From contig JAXEDY010000030.1 in NCBI GenBank assembly GCA_034104345.1, positions 1-64,000 of the forward strand: a stretch of 64,000 nucleotides of DNA. The letters are read 5' to 3'. Position 1 is the stretch's first letter, and each line of letters starts with the position of its first letter. The stretch comes from HGM11416 sp034104345. Its GTDB lineage: Bacteria; Bacillota; Clostridia; Christensenellales; Borkfalkiaceae. Under the pieces are notes generated by a model, which saw only the letters and a program-made list of their open reading frames with translations, ran no database searches and was not told where the DNA came from. Positions 34,714-43,474 of this stretch are shown here, one piece after another. A program made the position numbers and the translations under genes.

Positions 34714-35529
34714 TTAATATTGCGCATACGCCGCGCTTAAAATTATCTCAAAATCGTCGCCGAAACTATCCGACGAAACTCCTATTCCTATTTTAGGTCG
34801 TTTTATTATATTCGACTTTCCGTTGCAATATATCAGCATTTCGTCGATTTCGTAAATTTTTAAAAAAGATTTTCCCGAAGCAGTTTTAAAGGTCATTTCA
34901 CCCAGACTTTGCTCGTCGAAAAATCCTTTTTGTTTCATTTTTTTAACAAGATTTTTGCAAGGCACGCACACCGCAAAATCGCCGTTAAAAATTAAATGGT
35001 TGCCGCTGTCGATAAGTCCTTTGGCTTCGACTTTTTTATTTTTGCAGGTTAAAACGCATTGCCTTGTAAACGGATAAACCAAAGTTTTTTCAAATACGAC
35101 CGAAAACGCCTTTTTTAGTGCGCGATATAAAGTAACCGCGATAACGAGCGAAATTCCGAGCGGAAAAGCGCTGCTCCCGTAAAAAAAGTCGTAAGTTATT
35201 CCGCAAAAATTCATAATAAGCATTGCCGAGCCGCCGAAAATTAGCGTAAACAGCAAAAACAGACCGAGCGTTTTAAAATACGCCGCCGTGCTTTGCGGCT
35301 TTACGCACACGCGCGTCATTATAAAAGCAAGCGCTATTTTAACGAAAAACTTTACTATCGCTGGCATATTAACAATCGGCATCAACAACGCGACCACCGT
35401 TCCGATAGCGGCAGACAACGCTACCCTGCCCCTTTTCGCGTTTTCTTTCGAATATTTTAAAGCAAGCATCAAAAGCAGATAGTCGATTATAAAATTGTCG
35501 ATTATGACGTATTCGATATACACTTCCAT
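34714..35529 (-). CDS. spoIIGA: Sigma-E processing peptidase SpoIIGA
   Basis: 271 residues from the ATG at 35529 (MEVYIEYVIIDNFIIDYLLL, as the family begins); an earlier in-frame ATG exists at 35550. Five N-terminal membrane helices (to about residue 150) precede a soluble aspartic protease-like domain with GLIDSGNHLIFNG (catalytic D). It cleaves pro-SigE at the sporulation septum when activated by SpoIIR. Upstream of sigE on the same strand, the classical spoIIG pair. Confidence 0.93.
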   Translation of the reverse strand: MEVYIEYVIIDNFIIDYLLLMLALKYSKENAKRGRVALSAAIGTVVALLMPIVNMPAIVKFFVKIALAFIMTRVCVKPQSTAAYFKTLGLFLLFTLIFGGSAMLIMNFCGITYDFFYGSSAFPLGISLVIAVTLYRALKKAFSVVFEKTLVYPFTRQCVLTCKNKKVEAKGLIDSGNHLIFNGDFAVCVPCKNLVKKMKQKGFFDEQSLGEMTFKTASGKSFLKIYEIDEMLIYCNGKSNIIKRPKIGIGVSSDSFGDDFEIILSAAYAQY

Positions 35530-35591
35530 ATACCTGTATTTTATCATCAAACTTTTTTAAAAAAGTGTCTGCTTTTGGCGAAAAAACATAT

Positions 35592-35624
35592 AAAAAAACG
35601 AAAGCGCGTTTTTGCGCCTTCGTT
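35592..35624 (-). terminator. Terminator after the FNT gene
   Basis: Minus strand AACGAAGGCGC, AAAAA loop, GCGCTTTCGTT and a T run; about 90 bp past the FNT stop codon and 63 bp before spoIIGA. Confidence 0.8.
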
Positions 35625-35712
35625 AAACGTTAAAATAATGTTTTTAGGGGTAAAAAATTTATCGCTAAAATTTTTAAGCCTCGTTTTTTAAATTATGCTA
35701 AAATTTCTCTAA

Positions 35713-36393
35713 CTATTTTTCGGTTTCGCCGTCGTTTTGCACTTTTTTCTCATTTATCGGCGACGCAACGTATTTTAAAGAAACGCGAGTTAAAATTCCG
35801 CCCGCAGAATTTCCTAAAACGTTTACGATTAAAAACAAAAACGCTTTGCCTATCCACATGTTCGAAAGCGAAATATAAAAAACGTTTGCAACGCAATGTT
35901 CGAATCCGCATATAACGAAAACACTAACTCCGAATAGCACCGCCGCAAGTTTTATAACCGCGCTTTCGCTTTTATTAAAGCCTTCTACCGCCAAATATAT
36001 CATCACGTTGCACAGCACGCTTAAAACAAAAACGCTTAAAAGCCCGTCTGACAATTTCGCTTCGCAAATGCTTTTTGCAACTTCGCTTAAAGCGGAAAGC
36101 CTTGATAGGTTTATTATAAAAGCAAAGAAAAACGCACCGACGAAATTACCGAAAAATATAACGAGAAGGCGTAAAAAATAAAACTTTCCGTTTTCGCAAG
36201 CATAACAAACTTTGCCCGTAAAAAGGTTTAGCTTAAAAAGCAAAATCGAAAACAAGCCTACGGCAAAAAACAACGCTCCCGCTATTTTGCTTTGCGCCGC
36301 GACGGTTAAATATGCCGTGCCTCCTACTCCGATAAACGTGCCGGCAAGCGCGGCGGATATAAAATCTTTTAATAGTTCTTTCGTCTTTTGCAT
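35713..36393 (-). CDS. Formate/nitrite transporter (FNT) family channel
   Basis: 226 residues with six membrane helices. It has the FNT features FIGVGGTAYLTVAAQSK near the start, LFTGKVCYA, FFGNFVGAFFFAF and VICGFEHCVANVFYIS. FNT proteins move formate, nitrite or hydrosulfide. Substrate unknown; a short C-terminal tail (NEKKVQNDGETEK) is cytoplasmic. AAGGA precedes the ATG. It has its own terminator and no operon partner. Confidence 0.88.
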   Translation of the reverse strand: MQKTKELLKDFISAALAGTFIGVGGTAYLTVAAQSKIAGALFFAVGLFSILLFKLNLFTGKVCYACENGKFYFLRLLVIFFGNFVGAFFFAFIINLSRLSALSEVAKSICEAKLSDGLLSVFVLSVLCNVMIYLAVEGFNKSESAVIKLAAVLFGVSVFVICGFEHCVANVFYISLSNMWIGKAFLFLIVNVLGNSAGGILTRVSLKYVASPINEKKVQNDGETEK

Positions 36394-36476
36394 CTAAAAA
36401 ATTTTCCTTTTTTTATGTTTACGTTTTTTTAGTCATTTATCTTTGCGTTTTGTAGTAATTTTTGTCGTAAGTTGGC

Positions 36477-36755
36477 TAGCCGAACGGGACTAAGCCCCGT
36501 CAAGCCTTAAAGGCGTCTTTTCGCCGCTTTTTTGCAACCGTTCGCTCGTAGTATGTCCAATACAACTTCGTTCACGCTTGCCAAAAATCATCTGAAAATA
36601 CGCTCTTTAAGGTGTAAAACATTTTTGCGGCGATAAATTTAGGAAAATCAAGGCAAACGAACGCAATAATACTTGACGTATTATAAGCGAGTTTAACGAA
36701 GATTTTGCAAATTTTGCGCCGCTAAAACTTAACGGGCTTAAATCCCGCTCGGCTA
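36477..36755. mobile_element. 279-bp MITE-like element, second family
   Basis: The ends are inverted repeats of about 24 bp (TAGCCGAACGGGACTAAG at the left against TAGCCGAGCGGGATTTAAG read from the right). Read on the opposite strand, its interior matches the 283-bp elements over roughly 75 nt (TAGTATGTC then AATACAACTTCGTTCACGCT and CGCTCTTT) although the ends differ. No transposase. Its right end contains the stop codon of the THUMP methyltransferase gene. Confidence 0.7.
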
Positions 36756-37892
36756 ATATTTTTCTTCGGTTTTCTTTTTCGGCGGCGGATTGCCGAGATT
36801 CGCATATAAGCAACATTCTATCGAACCGTTGAAAAGTTTACGCTTTTTATCCGCTTTTTTACCTATAAGCCGCTCGAAATTTTTGGCAGGAGTTAAGGTG
36901 TAAGCGCTCCAATCGTTAAGCGACGAAATCATTTTTCCGTAATCTTTTAAAAGCGTTTCAACTTCTTTAATATCCGAAAGCCTTTCGCCGTAAGGCGGGT
37001 TCGAAATAATTACGCCGTATTTTTTTTGCGACGAAAAGTCGCGCATGTCGGCGCGCTGAAAATGAATGTGGTCGGCAACGCCCGCAAGTTCGGCATGCTT
37101 TCTGGCAAGTTTTAATTGATTTTCATCAATGTCGAAAGCGCTTACCCTGAAATCGATCGTTCTTACCGCCGCAAGCGCATCTTTTTTTACTTCGTCAAAC
37201 GCCGACGAATCGAATTTTTTCCAGTATAAAAAGTCAAAATCGCGATTTATGCCCGACGGAACGTTAAGCGCGTATAAACACGCTTCGATTGGGATCGTCC
37301 CCGTTCCGCAAAATACGTCGGCAAGCGGACGCGACGGATTCCAAACCGAAAGTTGCACGATTGCGCTTGCCAAAGTTTCTTTTAAAGGCGCTTCGCCGAC
37401 GAGCGCGCGATAACCGCGCCTGTGAAGCCCCGCGCCCGAAGTATCGAGCGACAGCGTAACCATATCCCGAAAAACCGAAACTTCTATTTTATAGCGCTCG
37501 CCGCTTTCGTCAAGCGTGTTTTTATAAACTTTTAAAAGCCTGCCGCAAATCGCCTTTTTAGTTATGCTTTGAGTTACCGAAACGGCGTGAAGCGCGCTTT
37601 CTACGCACTTTGCTTCAACCATTATTTTACCATCAGACGGGATAAATTTTTCCCATTCCACGTCGCTTACGCCGTCGAACAATTCGTCGAAACTTATCGC
37701 CTTAAATTTTTTAAGTTCGATAAAAACTCTGTTCGCCGAACGCAAAAGCAAGTTTAACCTGCAAACGTCTTTTTCGTCGCCTTCAAGCGAAATGCGTCCG
37801 TTTATGGCAGGCAGATCGCCATAGCCCAATTTATAAAGTTCTTTTTTTACGGCAAGTTCTATCCCTGCCGCAGAAGATACGGATATTTTCAT
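36753..37892 (-). CDS. THUMP-domain class I RNA methyltransferase
   Basis: 379 residues from the ATG at 37892; the codon two earlier is TTG. The N-terminal THUMP domain (to about 150) is followed by the methyltransferase with LADVFCGTGTIPIEA (SAM site) and IISNPPYGERLSD (catalytic NPPY). RlmL/YpsC/TrmN-like: makes m2G in 23S rRNA or tRNA. The last residues (NPPPKKKTEEKY) do not resemble the usual family end, and the TAG stop lies in the inverted-repeat end of the adjacent element. Confidence 0.9.
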   Translation of the reverse strand: MKISVSSAAGIELAVKKELYKLGYGDLPAINGRISLEGDEKDVCRLNLLLRSANRVFIELKKFKAISFDELFDGVSDVEWEKFIPSDGKIMVEAKCVESALHAVSVTQSITKKAICGRLLKVYKNTLDESGERYKIEVSVFRDMVTLSLDTSGAGLHRRGYRALVGEAPLKETLASAIVQLSVWNPSRPLADVFCGTGTIPIEACLYALNVPSGINRDFDFLYWKKFDSSAFDEVKKDALAAVRTIDFRVSAFDIDENQLKLARKHAELAGVADHIHFQRADMRDFSSQKKYGVIISNPPYGERLSDIKEVETLLKDYGKMISSLNDWSAYTLTPAKNFERLIGKKADKKRKLFNGSIECCLYANLGNPPPKKKTEEKY

Positions 37893-37912
37893 TTTCAATA
37901 CAAAAATTTATT

Positions 37913-37955
37913 AAAAAGCCCGTCTATAGGTCGATTATCGCACGGTTCGGCATTT
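37913..37955. repeat. Dispersed hairpin repeat, copy f (reverse orientation)
   Basis: The core reads CTATAGGTCGATTATCG, the complement of the other copies. It lies between yraN and the methyltransferase gene. Confidence 0.7.
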
Positions 37956-37981
37956 TTGCACATGTTAAAACGAGCATTTAA

Positions 37982-38353
37982 TCAGCGGCAATAAAATGCA
38001 TTTTCTATATAATTTACTTCATCGTCCATTACTTCGGCAACGTCGAATCTGACGCATTTATCCCTATACTTCGGATTTTTCAAAGCGTAATATTCGGCAA
38101 GTTTAACGTAACGGTTTTGTTTATAAAAGCCCACAGCCTCGGCGGGCGCGCCGTATTTATAACCCGAACGGGTTTTTACTTCGACGAACACGAGCAAATC
38201 GCCTATTACTGCAATTATATCCGCTTCGCCGAAATTCGTGCGATAGTTTTTTTCGAGTATTTTATAACCGTTATTCTTTAAATAGGTTTCAACGATCAGT
38301 TCGCCTTTTCCGCCCAGAAGTTTTTTATAAAACTGCGACGATGTATCTCGCAT
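37982..38353 (-). CDS. yraN: YraN family (UPF0102) protein
   Basis: 123 residues with the endonuclease-like YraN motifs KGELIVETYLKNNGYKILEKN, FGEADIIAVIGDLLVFVEVKTRS and YAPAEAVGFYKQNR-like. The D-x-EVK motif is of the PD-(D/E)XK type. Role unclear. Its start overlaps the end of rnhB by 58 bp, the normal neighbour. Confidence 0.87.
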   Translation of the reverse strand: MRDTSSQFYKKLLGGKGELIVETYLKNNGYKILEKNYRTNFGEADIIAVIGDLLVFVEVKTRSGYKYGAPAEAVGFYKQNRYVKLAEYYALKNPKYRDKCVRFDVAEVMDDEVNYIENAFYCR

Positions 38354-38928
38354 GGACCGATCTCCTTTATTGCTTTTATATGAGCCGCCGTGCCGTAACC
38401 CTTATTTTTTTCAAACGCATATTCGGGATATTTTTCGGCATATTCGTCCATCAGTTTGTCACGATATACCTTTGCGACTATCGAAGCGCAACCTATCGAA
38501 TAAGATAACGCGTCGCCTTTTATTATCGAAACGCAAAGCGCCTTGCCGCATTCGATTTTAAGCGCGTCAACAAACACGGCGTCGGGCACTTTTTCAAGCG
38601 ATTTTACTGCGGTCGCCATGCACTTTTTAGTGGCCTTCAAAATGTTTATTTCGTCGATTTCTTTGGGTTCGACGCGGCAAATGCTTACGGCAATCGCTTT
38701 TTTCAAAATTTCTTCGGATAATTTTTCGCGTTTTTTAGCCGAAAGTTTTTTGCTGTCGTCAACGCCTTCTATAATATCTTCTTCTTTAAGGGGCATAATC
38801 ACGGCGGCGCACACAACGGGCCCCGCAAGCGGACCGCGCCCCACTTCGTCTACCCCCGCGATAAACGAATACCCTTTTTCGAGATATTCGCGTTCGTATA
38901 CGAGTTTTTTTTCTTCTTTTTCGGTCAT
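38296..38928 (-). CDS. rnhB: Ribonuclease HII
   Basis: 210 residues with FIAGVDEVGRGPLAGPVVCAAV (catalytic D and E), DDSKKLSAKKRE and ASIVAKVYRDKLM. Removes ribonucleotides and RNA primers from DNA. It sits between rbgA and yraN, as in most Bacillota, with an AGAG-type site before the ATG. Confidence 0.95.
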   Translation of the reverse strand: MTEKEEKKLVYEREYLEKGYSFIAGVDEVGRGPLAGPVVCAAVIMPLKEEDIIEGVDDSKKLSAKKREKLSEEILKKAIAVSICRVEPKEIDEINILKATKKCMATAVKSLEKVPDAVFVDALKIECGKALCVSIIKGDALSYSIGCASIVAKVYRDKLMDEYAEKYPEYAFEKNKGYGTAAHIKAIKEIGPCEIHRRSFIKNFWAEKAN

Positions 38929-38978
38929 AAAAACAACTCTTTTATTAACTCAATTTTATGTTTTTAACAACGCAAACT

Positions 38979-39008
38979 ATGCGTTAATCGACTTATAGCC
39001 ACACTTTT
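38979..39008. repeat. Dispersed hairpin repeat, copy g
   Basis: TGCGTTAATCGACTTATAGC then CACACTTTT, between rnhB and rbgA. Confidence 0.7.
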
Positions 39009-39027
39009 CACTTTTAAAAGTAAATAG

Positions 39028-39879
39028 TCATGTGCGCGGTTTCCCTTCTAAACAAATTTTTCCTATTCTGCATTTTCTGAAATCGTCGATAATAGCCTTG
39101 CCTGCGCGCTCGTAATCGAAAGTGCCGCCTTTAAGCAGAAAGCCGCGTTTTTTGCAAACCGATTCGTAAAATTCAATCGGTTCGACTGAAGTTGCAACCC
39201 CGTATTTCTGTTCTAAAAGTTCGGGACAGATAGCTAAAAGTTCTTTAAGAAGTTCGAAACACAAATCGCTCTGATCCAAAAGCGCGTCGTTCAAACAACC
39301 TATATACGCAAGGTGAAGCCCCAGCGCGTTGTTTTTTATCGACGGCGGCATCGTTCCGGGGGTATCCAAAAGTTCGATTCCGTCAAGCCGTATCCATTGT
39401 TTGCCGCGCGTAACGCCCGCTTTATCGCCCGTTTGCGCAACTTTCTTGCCGCTTAAACAATTTATAACCGTCGATTTTCCGGTATTCGGAACGCCCACAA
39501 CCATTGCTCTAAGCACTTTTGTTACGCCTTTTAAGGCGTTGCGTTCTAATTTTTCTTTATTCAATTCTTTAAACGCCGAAATCACGTTTTTGCAACCGCG
39601 CGAATCGATTCCGCAACAGAATATCGCTTTCTTCCCGTTTTTTTCGAACGCCGAAATAATATAGTCGCGGTCGCTTTCGCTTATTAAATCGCTTTTGTTC
39701 AAAAGATATAAAACGGGCTTATTCAAAAACAACTTTTCAAGCGAATAGTTTTCGCAGGCAAACGGAGCGCGCGCGTCGAGTACGAAAATCACCCCGTCAA
39801 CGAGTTTTACGTTTCCCTCCATCATTCGCATGGCCTTGGTCATGTGCCCGGGAAACCATTGAATTTTTTGTAAGTCCAT
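39028..39879 (-). CDS. rbgA: Ribosome biogenesis GTPase RbgA (YlqF)
   Basis: 283 residues with circularly permuted GTPase motifs: LYLLNKSDLI (G4) comes first, then VGVPNTGKSTVIN (G1), GVTRGKQWIR (G2) and LDTPGTMPP (G3). Starts with QWFPGHMTKAMRMM, the family hallmark. Required for late 50S assembly. AAGGTG precedes the ATG. Confidence 0.95.
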   Translation of the reverse strand: MDLQKIQWFPGHMTKAMRMMEGNVKLVDGVIFVLDARAPFACENYSLEKLFLNKPVLYLLNKSDLISESDRDYIISAFEKNGKKAIFCCGIDSRGCKNVISAFKELNKEKLERNALKGVTKVLRAMVVGVPNTGKSTVINCLSGKKVAQTGDKAGVTRGKQWIRLDGIELLDTPGTMPPSIKNNALGLHLAYIGCLNDALLDQSDLCFELLKELLAICPELLEQKYGVATSVEPIEFYESVCKKRGFLLKGGTFDYERAGKAIIDDFRKCRIGKICLEGKPRT

Positions 39880-39890
39880 TTTATTTCACC

Positions 39891-40703
39891 TTAATCTTCG
39901 GTATTATCGGCCGAATTTTCGCGGCTTATGCGCATTTTTGCGCGTTTTGCGGCAAGTTTTTCGGCTTTTTCAGCCGCTTTTTCGGCGGCTTTGCGCTCCG
40001 TTTCTTTCTTTTCTGCGCGAATTTTAGCCGCGCTGTATTTACGCCACAGATCGGGACGCTTTTGCCTTGTTAAAATTTCGGCTTGTTCTTTGCGCCATTC
40101 GTCGATTTTTGCGTGATTTCCCGAAAGCAACACTTCGGGAACTGCACGCCCTTTAAAATTCTGCGGGCGCGTATATTGCGGATATTCGAGCAGATTACCC
40201 GTAAAACTTTCGTCGGATAAACTGTCGGCGCTTAAAACGCCTTCGACGTAACGGCAAACGGCGTCGGTTATAACCATTGCGGGAAGTTCGCCTCCCGTTA
40301 AAACGTAATCGCCTATCGAAACGTCTTCATCGATATATTCGTCGAGCACACGTTGATCGACTCCTTCGTAATGTCCGCACAAAATAAGCAATCTGTCGCG
40401 TTTTAAAAGTTTTTTAATGTGCTTTTGCTCGAAACGTTTGCCCTTGGGCGAAGTGTAAATGCGTAACGCTTCGTGATTTTTATCTATCTCGTCGATTGCG
40501 GAAGATATGGGCTGGGGAAGCATAAGCATTCCCGCCCCGCCCCCGAAAGGATAATCATCGCACTTTTTGTGCTTATCGAGCGTGTAGTTCCGTATGTCGT
40601 AAACGTTGATTTCTACCTTATTGTTTTTGGTCGCTCTGCCGATGATGCTTTCGGTAAGCGGCGCGAACATTTCGGGAAAAAGGGTTAAAATGTCTATTCT
40701 CAT
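39891..40703 (-). CDS. trmD: tRNA (guanine-N1-)-methyltransferase TrmD
   Basis: 270 residues. RIDILTLFPEMFAPL, DDYPFGGGAGMLM, CGHYEGVDQRVLDEYIDE and SIGDYVLTGGELPAMV form the SPOUT-family trefoil knot. Makes m1G37 in tRNA. A K/A/E-rich tail of about 40 residues (KAAEKAAEKAEKLAAKRAK) extends past the usual end. AAGGGG precedes the ATG. Part of the khpA-rimM-trmD-rbgA unit. Confidence 0.95.
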   Translation of the reverse strand: MRIDILTLFPEMFAPLTESIIGRATKNNKVEINVYDIRNYTLDKHKKCDDYPFGGGAGMLMLPQPISSAIDEIDKNHEALRIYTSPKGKRFEQKHIKKLLKRDRLLILCGHYEGVDQRVLDEYIDEDVSIGDYVLTGGELPAMVITDAVCRYVEGVLSADSLSDESFTGNLLEYPQYTRPQNFKGRAVPEVLLSGNHAKIDEWRKEQAEILTRQKRPDLWRKYSAAKIRAEKKETERKAAEKAAEKAEKLAAKRAKMRISRENSADNTED

Positions 40704-40713
40704 AAACCGCCCC

Positions 40714-41223
40714 TTAATAGTTTATTACTTCGCGCAAAAACACGGTTTTATCAACCGTAACGCGATTATTTTCGATGTCGAAAACGGGGTTAAGTTCTTT
40801 AATAAGCGGAAAAAGCATTTTTTCGTTTTCGCCCGCGGAGTTTGTGCGCGAGATATAATAAATATCCACTTTAGCAGATAAAATCTCGGTTATTTCACCC
40901 ACTTTCTGCCCATCGGAAAGATATAAATCGCACCCTATAACGTCGCTTATAAAATACTTGCCATTTTCGAGCGTAACGGCGCTTTTATCGGCATAAACGG
41001 ATTTTCCGCGCAGAAGTTCGGCGGCGTTACGATCTGCAACCCCTTTAAGTAGCATAAAGACGCCCTTATCTTCGCGCATTTTAAGCACCTGATAACGGAC
41101 GCCTTCGATAGTGATTTCTTTAAGATTTTTAACCGCAAAAAACCCGTCGGTAAAGTTTTTCATTTTAACTTCGCCGCGAATGCCTTGAGGTTTTAAAATT
41201 TCACCGATAAGAATTTGTTCCAT
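40714..41223 (-). CDS. rimM: Ribosome maturation factor RimM
   Basis: 169 residues from the ATG at 41223; the upstream in-frame TTG is less likely. LIGEILKPQGIRGEVKMK is the RimM N-terminal signature and the PRC-barrel C-terminal domain has DVIGCDLYLSDGQKVGEI. Helps 30S head assembly by binding S19. Directly before trmD. Confidence 0.94.
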   Translation of the reverse strand: MEQILIGEILKPQGIRGEVKMKNFTDGFFAVKNLKEITIEGVRYQVLKMREDKGVFMLLKGVADRNAAELLRGKSVYADKSAVTLENGKYFISDVIGCDLYLSDGQKVGEITEILSAKVDIYYISRTNSAGENEKMLFPLIKELNPVFDIENNRVTVDKTVFLREVINY

Positions 41224-41278
41224 ATTTTTCGGTAAAAGCAAAAATTCAGGTTAAGTTTTCAAAAAGCAAACCCGCGAA

Positions 41279-41524
41279 TTATCTTGCTTCGTTTTTTTCT
41301 TTAATGTCGATATTGTATCGTTTGCCGCTTTTAGCCGACGCCGCTTTTACGAGCGTGCGCATAGCCTTTGCGATTTTGCCCTGACGGCCGATAACTTTGC
41401 CCATATCGTCTTCGCCCAAAAGAACGGTTACGTTTATGGTGTTGCCCTTTTCTTCGACAACGTATTCGGCGGCTTCGGGGTTTTCGGCAAAAGTGCCTAC
41501 TATATATTTAATTAAGTCTAACAT
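41279..41524 (-). CDS. khpA: KH-domain RNA-binding protein KhpA
   Basis: 81 residues with VTVLLGEDDMGKVIGRQGKIAKAMR (KH GxxG loop). Partner of KhpB in Bacillota that affects cell size and RNA levels. CGGAG precedes the ATG. Lies between rpsP and rimM as usual, but with 290 bp to rpsP that carries a dispersed repeat. Confidence 0.93.
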   Translation of the reverse strand: MLDLIKYIVGTFAENPEAAEYVVEEKGNTINVTVLLGEDDMGKVIGRQGKIAKAMRTLVKAASAKSGKRYNIDIKEKNEAR

Positions 41525-41643
41525 ATCTGCTCCGATTTATTTAATCGATTTATTTTAAAAAAGTTTAAGCCGTTACGCTTTTTAAAAACACGTTTTAAAG
41601 TTTAAGCGAGCGCGCATAAATAAGCGTCGTTAAACCCGAAATA

Positions 41644-41672
41644 TGCGATAATCGACCTATAGCCTTATTTTT
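41644..41672. repeat. Dispersed hairpin repeat, copy h
   Basis: TGCGATAATCGACCTATAGC then CTTATTTTT, in the spacer between rpsP and khpA. The outer arms are degraded. Confidence 0.65.
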
Positions 41673-41814
41673 TAATTTTACTTTGCGGCAATAAAGCAAG
41701 TTTAAACAAAAAATCGGCAAGCGAAAAACGACAAAAAGCCTAATCGTTTTTAAAATCGTTTTCGCCTGCGAATATTTAAAATTCAAACCGCCGCAAAGCG
41801 TTCCGCGTTAAAGT

Positions 41815-42111
41815 TTAGCCCTTTTTCTTTTTGGGGTTGGTTTTAGCGGGAGAGAGTTTAGCGGACTTTTCCATAGCGCCCGCTTTTACCAGAAGCGATT
41901 TAACCGTTTCGGTGGGTTGAACGCCTTTAGCAAGCCAATCTTTGGCTTTTTCTACGTCGATTACCACTTCGGCGGGGTTAACGGTGGGGTTATAATGTCC
42001 TACTTTGTCGATGTAAGCGCCGTCGCGTGCAACGCGCGAATCAACGACTACGATACGATAGAAAGGACTTTTTTTGTCGCCCATTCTGGTTAATCTCATT
42101 TTTACTGCCAT
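41815..42111 (-). CDS. rpsP: 30S ribosomal protein S16
   Basis: 98 residues: AVKMRLTRMGDKKSPFYRIVV and VDSRVARDGAYIDKVGHYNP are the S16 signature. The last residues are a basic K-rich tail. CGGAGG is 9 nt before the ATG. Between ffh and khpA, the Bacillota order. Confidence 0.97.
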   Translation of the reverse strand: MAVKMRLTRMGDKKSPFYRIVVVDSRVARDGAYIDKVGHYNPTVNPAEVVIDVEKAKDWLAKGVQPTETVKSLLVKAGAMEKSAKLSPAKTNPKKKKG

Positions 42112-42151
42112 TTGAGTATTCCTCCGAATAAAAAATAACTTAATTTATTTC

Positions 42152-43471
42152 TTAAAACCGAAAAGGCATTTTGCCGCCGCGGTTTTTAAGTTGCTTCATC
42201 ATTTGTTTGCTCTGCTCGAACTGTTTTAAAAGCGAATTTACTTCTTGAATGGTGGTTCCGCTACCTTTTGCAACGCGCATTTTGCGCGAATAGTTTAAAA
42301 CGTCGGGATTTTTGCGTTCGCGTTTGGTCATCGACAAAATTATCGCTTTAACGCGTTCGATTTTGCTTTCGTCGATATCTTCTTCTTTAACGTTGAGTTT
42401 GCCCATTCCCGGCATCATACCCAAAACGCTGCTTATTCCGCCCATTTTTTTAAGCATTGCGAACTGTTCGAGATAATCGTCTAAAGTAAAACTGTTTTCT
42501 TTAAACTTTTTCTCCATGCGCCTGGCGTCTTCTTCGGTAACGGCTTCCTGCGCTTTTTCTATAATCGAAAGCACATCGCCCATTCCCAGAATTCTGTTCG
42601 CCATACGGTCGGGATAAAACGGTTCTAAATCGCCGAGTTTTTCGCCCACGCCGATAAATTTGATGGGCTTGCCCGTAACCGCTTTTATCGAAAGGCACGC
42701 GCCGCCGCGCGTATCCCCGTCGAGTTTGGTAAGAATTACGCCCGTTACGTTAAGGCGTTTGTTGAACGTATCGGCAACTTCAACGGCAACCTGACCGGTC
42801 ATAGAATCGACCGTAAGCAAAATTTCGTCGGGGTTTACCGCAGCCTTGATATCGTCGAGTTCCTGCATCAACTTTTCGTCGATCTGCAAACGCCCCGCCG
42901 TATCTATAATAACCGTGTCGAACCCGAAACGTTTCGCGTATTCTATCGCTTTTTTAGCGATTTCGACGGGGTTTATCTGCCCCATCGAAAACACTTCTAC
43001 GCCCGCTTTTTTGCCGACCGTCTGAAGTTGATCGATAGCCGCGGGACGATAAACGTCGCACGCAGCCAAAAGCGGTTTTTTGCCTTGTTTTGTTAAAAGC
43101 AACCCGAGTTTTGCCGAAAGCGTGGTTTTGCCCGCGCCCTGAAGCCCACACATCATAATAACCGTAGGCGGGTTCGAAGAAACGGCGAGTTTGCTGTTCG
43201 TGCTGCCCATTAAAGCGACGAGTTCGTCGTTTACTATTTTAACGACCTGTTGCGCGGGGCTTAAACTTTTTAAAATATCCTGCCCCACCGCTTTTTCGGA
43301 AACCGAAGCGACGAAGTTTTTTACCACGTTAAGGTTTACGTCGGCTTCGAGCAGCGCAATGCGGATTTCGCGCATCGACTGCTTTATTTCAAGTTCGGTA
43401 AGTTTGCCGCGCTTGGTCATCTTGCTGAAAATATGATTAAGTTTTTCACCGAGCGACGAGAAAACCGCCAT
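42152..43471 (-). CDS. ffh: Signal recognition particle protein Ffh
   Basis: 439 residues. N domain, then G domain with GLQGAGKTTLSAKLG, DTAGRLQIDEKLM and TKLDGDTRGGACLS, then the methionine-rich M domain (GGISSVLGMMPGMGKL and RKNPDVLNYSRKMRVAKGSG). Binds 4.5S RNA and signal peptides and targets ribosomes to SecYEG. GGAGG precedes the ATG. 3 bp after ylxM. Confidence 0.97.
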   Translation of the reverse strand: MAVFSSLGEKLNHIFSKMTKRGKLTELEIKQSMREIRIALLEADVNLNVVKNFVASVSEKAVGQDILKSLSPAQQVVKIVNDELVALMGSTNSKLAVSSNPPTVIMMCGLQGAGKTTLSAKLGLLLTKQGKKPLLAACDVYRPAAIDQLQTVGKKAGVEVFSMGQINPVEIAKKAIEYAKRFGFDTVIIDTAGRLQIDEKLMQELDDIKAAVNPDEILLTVDSMTGQVAVEVADTFNKRLNVTGVILTKLDGDTRGGACLSIKAVTGKPIKFIGVGEKLGDLEPFYPDRMANRILGMGDVLSIIEKAQEAVTEEDARRMEKKFKENSFTLDDYLEQFAMLKKMGGISSVLGMMPGMGKLNVKEEDIDESKIERVKAIILSMTKRERKNPDVLNYSRKMRVAKGSGTTIQEVNSLLKQFEQSKQMMKQLKNRGGKMPFRF

Positions 43472-43474
43472 AAC

